Positions 6,201-10,265 of a stretch of DNA of 10,265 bases are shown here, piece after piece (within the stretch, counting starts at the first letter, position 1; every line of letters starts with the position of its first letter). The stretch is from CAVVYA01 sp964577835 (GTDB lineage Bacteria > Pseudomonadota > Alphaproteobacteria > SMXQ01), in assembly GCA_964577835.1 (NCBI GenBank), contig CAZOBN010000115.1:1-10265 (forward strand), written 5' to 3'. The notes below the pieces were generated by a model. That model was not told where the DNA came from and searched no databases. It worked only from the letters and a program-made list of their open reading frames with translations. A program made the position numbers and the translations under genes.

Positions 6201-7439
6201 TTAATCGGTCGTTCCGTCGGCCGTGCCGCGGAGCAGGCGGGCGTTGTATCCGGCCTTGTTCAGCGCCTCCAGCATGCCCTTCAGATGCTCGGCATCCTGG
6301 GTTTCCACCATCACATCGATCTCGGTCATGCGGGCCGGCACGTCGGAGAACAGCCGTTGGTGGACGATCTCGATGATGTTGCCATCCGCCTCGCCGATCA
6401 GGCGGGAGACCTGGGCCAGCGTGCCCGGGGCATCGCTGAGCTCGATGCGCAGGCGGCCGATGCGGCCTTCCCGTGCCAGACCGCGCATCAGCACGTTGGC
6501 GAGCAGGCGGGAATCGATATTGCCGCCCGAGATCACCAAGCCGATGCGTCGGCAGGTCTTCGGCAGGCCGTGAGCCATGAGGGCGGCGAGCGGCACGGCG
6601 CCGGCCCCTTCGACCACCAGCTTCTCGTCGTTGACCAGCATCTGAATCGCGGCCTCGATCTGCGCCTCGCCGACCAGCCGTACCTCGTCGACCAGCCGCC
6701 GCGCGATGGCGCGAGTCAGCTTGCCGGGGGCCTTGACCGCGATGCCGTCGGCGAGCGTGGCGCCGCCGTCCGACGGCGCGCGCGTCCGGCCGCGCTCGAT
6801 GGCGAGTGCCATGGCGGGATAGGCGGCGGTCTGCACGCCGACGATGCGGATCTTCGGGTTGAGCGCTTTGGCGGCGGTGGCGATGCCGGCGATCAGTCCG
6901 CCGCCGCCGACCGGCACCACGATGGCGTCGAGGTCGGGGTCGTCGGCAAGCATCTCCAGGCCGATCGTGCCCTGGCCGGCGATGATGTGGGGATCGTCGT
7001 AGGGGTGGATGAAGGCCAGCCGCTCGCGCTTGGCGACGCCGTCGGCAATGGCGCGGCACTGCGCCAGGGTCTTGCCTTCGAGGATGACGCGGGCGCCGAG
7101 TTCTTCCGTGTGCTCGACCTTGGTGAAGGGCGTCGTCTCGGGCATGACGATGGTGGCGCGGATGCCGAGCGCGCGGGCGTGATAGGCCACGCCTTGCGCG
7201 TGATTGCCGGCCGACATGGCGATGACGCCGCGCCTGGCTTCCGCCGCCGTCAGGCTGGCGAGCTTGACCAGGGCGCCGCGGGTCTTGAACGAGCCGGTGA
7301 GTTGCAGGTTCTCGACCTTGAGGACGATGTCGGCGCCCAGCCGCTTCGACAGGGATGACGCCGGCAGGCTCGGCGTGCGCATCACCTTGCCGGCGATGGT
7401 GCGCGCCGCGGCTTCGATATCCTCGAGACGAACCGTCAT
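6201..7439 (-). CDS. ilvA: Threonine ammonia-lyase (threonine dehydratase) with C-terminal ACT domain
   Basis: PLP-dependent cytoplasmic enzyme that converts L-threonine to 2-oxobutanoate and ammonia, the first step towards isoleucine. It has 412 aa. PLP fold: Lys52 in GSFKTRGA forms the Schiff base, SAGNHAQG (76-83), the phosphate-binding loop GGGGLIAG (178-185), VVEGAGAVPLAAL (275-287) and SGGNIDS (304-310). From about 327 a single ACT domain follows (RLRIELSDAPGTLAQVSRLI, then NIIEIVHQR), likely an allosteric site. This is the medium-length form with one ACT domain, not the two-ACT-like E. coli IlvA. Serine/threonine racemase-like activity is the main alternative. The chosen ATG (7439) has GGAG eight bases upstream and overlaps the stop of the acylase gene as ATGA. 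An in-frame extension further upstream is rejected because MTVRLEDIEAAARTI is the normal family start. Confidence 0.94.
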   Translation of the reverse strand: MTVRLEDIEAAARTIAGKVMRTPSLPASSLSKRLGADIVLKVENLQLTGSFKTRGALVKLASLTAAEARRGVIAMSAGNHAQGVAYHARALGIRATIVMPETTPFTKVEHTEELGARVILEGKTLAQCRAIADGVAKRERLAFIHPYDDPHIIAGQGTIGLEMLADDPDLDAIVVPVGGGGLIAGIATAAKALNPKIRIVGVQTAAYPAMALAIERGRTRAPSDGGATLADGIAVKAPGKLTRAIARRLVDEVRLVGEAQIEAAIQMLVNDEKLVVEGAGAVPLAALMAHGLPKTCRRIGLVISGGNIDSRLLANVLMRGLAREGRIGRLRIELSDAPGTLAQVSRLIGEADGNIIEIVHQRLFSDVPARMTEIDVMVETQDAEHLKGMLEALNKAGYNARLLRGTADGTTD

Positions 7440-10064
7440 CGTCCGGACTCCGCGGGCGTCAGCAGCAAGCGGTGCGCGTTCGGTGTCTGCACAGGCATGG
7501 TGACATATTGCACGTCGCGCCAGCGTTGCGCCATATTGGCGTAGAGCGGCGACAGGCGATTGCCCGACTGGCCACCGGCGAGAATGAAGCGCGATTCGGC
7601 GAGATCGGCGAGTTCGTAGATCGCCCGTAGGCTGGCGCCATGGATGTGCGCGAACGGCGCGGCGCCGTTGCGGATGCTGGTCGTGCCGCGGTTCACCGTC
7701 GAGTCGTCGCCGGGCGTCGGCAGATTCACGTCGGTCCAAGGTCCGAGCAGGGGAACGCGGCTCAGCACCCGATGGGAAAAGCGCACGCGGTGAGCCTCGC
7801 CCCAGCGCCAGCGCTGCGGCACGGGACCATAGCTCGCGGTGAGGGATTCCAGCGCGGCGGTGAAGGCTGCCTGCAACTGGGTTTCGCAGGTCTCGATATT
7901 CGGCGTTTCGATGTCGTCGCACCAGCGGGGATCGTCGCTCAGCACGTGGGCTATAAAGCGCGGCCGCAGGCTCCAGGATATGCGAATGAAGCCCTCACCC
8001 AGCTCGTCGGCGTAGATGGCTCGGTTGAGCTCGCGCAGCCAGGCGTTGAAGATCAGCGGTTGCGGCAGGTCGTCGTGGACGACGGCTGTCCAGTCTTCCA
8101 GCAGCTTGATGGCCTCGCGTGCGATGGGCGTCGGCGCGGGCAGGGCTTGCGCGGCGGGCAGCATCAGCGGCAGCAGCTCGCGGGCGGATAGCGACCGCAC
8201 ATCGGCCTGCATGCGCGCCATGTCCGGCGGCGGATGACGGATGACTCCATCGATCATGGCCGCGATGCGGCGCGCGCGGAAGGGTTCGGCCCACTCGCGC
8301 CCCAATGGATAAGGGTAGTCCGGTCCGGCCACCCGGTTGTTGGCGTTGAACAGCCGGCCACCCGGCGGATTCAAGCTGTGCGGCAGGTCCTCGAACGGGA
8401 TGAAGCCGGTCCAGTCGTGGGTGCCGGTCCACCCGGGAGCGGGCAGCGCGCCGTCGCCCGATTTGCGGATCGGCACGCGCCCGGCGACATACATGCCGAT
8501 ATTGCCCGCGATGTCGGCGTAGGCGATGTTCTGCTGCGGATAGTGAAAGCGCTTCAGCGCGTCGGTGAATTGCGCCCAGTCGCCCGCGCGGTTCAGCCGG
8601 TAGAGCGCCTCGGCGCTCTGATCGTCCGGCCGCAGGCCGGTTGAAGCGAAGGCCAATATGTCGCCCGCCTGCACGCCCGGTTGCGGGCCTTCGGCGAGGT
8701 CGCTGATCACCGGCCCATGGCGCGTCTCGCGCACCGTGATCACCACGTCGGCCGCGCCTTGCACCTTGACGGTTTCCCGGCGCGTGACGAACGGCAGTGG
8801 CCCACCCGGCGCGAGATAGCGCGTCGGGTCGTCCGGATCGGCCTTTTCGACGAAAAGATCCTGCACGTCCGAACCGGTATTGGTGAATCCCCAGGCGATG
8901 CGGTCGTTGTGGCCGAGTACGTGAAACGGCACGCCGGGCGCGGTGGCACCCGCCACGGTCAGTCCCGGCGCGGTGATGCGTGCCAGATACCAGGTGTTCG
9001 GGATCTCGAGCGCCAAGTGCGGGTCGTTGGCCAACAGCGGCTTGCCGTTCGTCGTGCGCTGGCCTGACAGCACCCAACTGTTGGACGCCGAATTCGGGCC
9101 GATCCAGGCGGGCAACAGGCCGGCCAACTGATCGATGACTCGCCGATCGACCGAAACCGTGGCGGGCAGGGCAGGCGACAGAGCGGCGCCCGCCGCCTTG
9201 CGCGGCGTCTGTTCGCCCGCCGCCTTGCGCGGCGTCTGTTCGCCCGCCGCCTTGCGCGGCGTCTGTTCNNNNNNNNNNNNNNNNNNNNNNNNNNNNNNNN
9301 NNNNNNNNNNNNNNNNNNNNNNNNNNNNNNNNNNNNNNNNNNNNNNNNNNNNNNNNNNNNNNNNNNNNGATCGCCGCCTTGCGCGGCGTCTGTTCGATCG
9401 TCACCGGCCCGTCGCCCGGATCGTCGAGCAATTCGGCGATCTGCGCCGGTGTCAAACGGGCGGATAGCGCAAGCCGGGTCAGTTCGTCACGCCAGTCGCC
9501 CGCGAGCCGCAATCCCATGAGCTGACCCCAGACCAGGGAATCGGCTGGGCGCCAAGGCTCCGGCCGCACGCCGACCAGGTAGAATTCCGGCGGCCGTGCG
9601 CCCCCGTGGGCCGCCAGATAGGCGTTCACGCCGTCCGCATAGGCGATGAGCGCCGCGCGCACCTCGGGTGGCGAGCGTTCGAAGATTTCCTCCGCCCGGC
9701 GGTAGAGACCGAGGCTGCGCATGAACTTGTCGGTGGCGAGGAACGGCGGCCCCGCCATTTCGGCGAGCCGCCCGGCCCCGATGCGGCGCGTGCTTTCCAT
9801 CTGCCACAGACGGTCCTGGGCATGGATGAAGCCGAGCGCCAGATAAGCGTCGTGCTCCGATTGCGCCCGGATGTGGGGGATGCCGTCCTCGTCGCGGTCG
9901 ATCGACACCGGCTGCTGCAACCCGGCGACGATCATGCGGCCCCGGGTCTGCGGCAGGGAGGAATGCAGCCACAGCACGCCGATCACGGCTGCGACGAGGA
10001 CTGGCGTCACCACAGCCGAGACCGCGATCAACAACCAGCGGGAAAACCTGCGCAGCAAACCCAT
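7436..10064 (-). CDS. Penicillin acylase family Ntn hydrolase, membrane-anchored precursor, interrupted by an assembly gap
   Basis: Amidohydrolase of the penicillin G acylase/acyl-homoserine-lactone acylase superfamily; substrate not readable. The 5' part (9369-10064, 232 aa) has a basic start (MGLLRRFSRW), a hydrophobic helix (about 11-33) that exports or anchors it, and alpha-chain motifs DGIPHIRA (60-67) and GFIHAQDRLWQMESTRR (78-94). The 3' part (9268-7436, 610 aa) starts in nonapeptide repeats and continues AALSPALPATVSVDRRVIDQ, then WIGPNSA|SNSWVLSG. The predicted nucleophile and beta-chain N-terminus is the Ser at 9085-9083, giving a beta chain of 549 residues. Beta motifs (beta numbering): NDPHLAL (20-26), GHNDRIAWGFTN (58-69), QNIAYADIAGNIG (185-197), FNANNRV (246-252, oxyanion-type Asn), and GGQSG near the end. 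The two parts lie in different frames only because the N run is 100 long. The ATG lies 49 bp after hemB, with a weak ribosome-binding site. Confidence 0.88.
9083..9085 (-). other. Predicted autocatalytic serine codon of the acylase (first residue of the beta chain)
   Basis: The codon TCC encodes the first Ser of SNSWVLSG, which aligns with the N-terminal nucleophile motif of penicillin acylases (SNxW). Self-cleavage before this Ser would free its amino group as the catalytic base. The residue before it is Ala; Gly is common in relatives and this difference is probably tolerated. Confidence 0.75.
9187..9395 (-). repeat. 27-bp in-frame tandem repeat around the gap, encoding EQTPRKAAG/I
   Basis: Three exact copies occupy 9187-9267, and a further copy with two changed bases (AT for CC) ends at 9394 on the other side of the gap. 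Periodicity extends into flanking GATCG motifs at 9369 and 9396, 27 bases apart. Read on the minus strand in the acylase frame, each exact copy gives EQTPRKAAG and the variant copy gives EQTPRKAAI. Each unit contains a perfect inverted repeat, CGCCGC and GCGGCG around a 5-base loop, so each copy can form a GC-rich hairpin. The copy number is unknown because the array runs into the unsequenced gap. Confidence 0.93.
9269..9368. other. Assembly gap, 100 N placeholder
   Basis: A run of exactly 100 N, the usual length for a gap of unknown size, with copies of the same 27-bp repeat on both sides. The assembler probably could not resolve the tandem array. The true length is unknown; any multiple of three restores one open acylase frame. 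Confidence 0.95.
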
Positions 10065-10113
10065 CGAGTCTCAGAACTTCGAGGCGGAGGGAGGGAAGAG
10101 AGAAGACGCCAGG

Positions 10114-10265
10114 CTACGGGCCGGCCTTGAGCCGCCGCGCCGCATCCACGGCGCAATAGGTGAGAATGCCGTCGGCGCCGGCACGCTTGAAGGCGAGCAG
10201 GGTCTCCATCATGGCCTTGTCGCCGTCGAGCCAGCCGTTGGCGGCGGCGGCTTTGAGCATCGCGT
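10114..10265 (-). CDS. hemB: Delta-aminolevulinic acid dehydratase (porphobilinogen synthase), C-terminal end only
   Basis: Enzyme of tetrapyrrole synthesis that joins two 5-aminolevulinate molecules to porphobilinogen. Only the last 49 residues and the stop are in the window; the rest lies beyond the right edge. The visible sequence AMLKAAAANGWLDGDKAM, METLLAFKRAGADGILTYCA and VDAARRLKAGP matches the conserved C-terminus of HemB (KAAAxNGWLD, then SFKRAGADxIxTYFA). The active-site lysines are outside. The acylase gene starts 49 bp further on the same strand. The stretch between them is purine/pyrimidine-biased, and no terminator was found in it. Confidence 0.92.
   Translation of the reverse strand, partial: AMLKAAAANGWLDGDKAMMETLLAFKRAGADGILTYCAVDAARRLKAGP

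Noticed and set aside
6285..7358. A 357-codon plus-strand open frame opposite ilvA
   Set aside because: Composition (Asp, Gly, Ala, His, Arg) is typical of antisense frames in GC-rich DNA; ilvA on the other strand is unambiguous.
7440..7922. In-frame 5' extension of ilvA to 7922
   Set aside because: The extension is a shadow of the acylase C-terminal coding frame. The ATG at 7439 has a ribosome-binding site and gives the normal family N-terminus.
7995..9268. Continuation of the acylase 5' frame through the N run to 7995
   Set aside because: Past the gap this frame is Arg/Gly-rich nonsense, while the correct motifs (SNSWVLSG, NDPHLAL) are in the other frame. The continuation depends only on the arbitrary gap length.
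9187..9395. CRISPR array
   Set aside because: The 27-bp units adjoin directly with no spacers, lie in frame inside a protein gene, and there are no cas genes.

Overview
The window is GC-rich, densely coding chromosomal DNA from a motile alphaproteobacterium, most likely of the order Hyphomicrobiales (Rhizobiales). This rests on base composition, the form of MotA/MotB, the bacterial Bpt/ATE leucyltransferase, and a CtrA-like motif upstream of motA. It is inferred from recalled family features, not from a search.

Layout. On the plus strand, the 3' part of parC (topoisomerase IV subunit A) runs in from the left edge to 1760. A PAT-type GNAT acetyltransferase follows and ends at 2297. These converge on a long minus-strand series. 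In its direction of transcription (right to left) that series is: the 3' end of hemB (entering from the right edge, stop at 10114), a membrane-anchored penicillin-acylase-family Ntn hydrolase, a threonine ammonia-lyase (ilvA) whose start codon overlaps the acylase stop, an 82-nt intergenic region with promoter-like features, then motA, motB, bpt and a DegS/HtrA-like membrane-anchored serine protease.

Working together. MotA and MotB form the proton-driven stator of the flagellar motor. Bpt marks N-terminal Asp/Glu proteins for ClpS/ClpAP-type turnover, and the HtrA-like protein is a periplasmic quality-control protease. The acylase and IlvA look translationally coupled, but no shared pathway can be read from their sequences. 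No mobile element, RNA gene or CRISPR array was seen.

The most unusual structure lies in the acylase gene. Three exact copies of a 27-bp unit and one variant copy flank a run of exactly 100 N (9269-9368). The unit encodes a nonapeptide, EQTPRKAAG or EQTPRKAAI, in frame on both sides. The repeat falls just before the predicted autocatalytic serine, in the region that corresponds to the removable spacer peptide of this family. The apparent frameshift across the gap disappears if the true gap is a multiple of three bases. A second oddity is the GNAT gene, whose conserved N-terminal strand lies upstream of the first usable ATG and has no ATG, GTG or TTG start.
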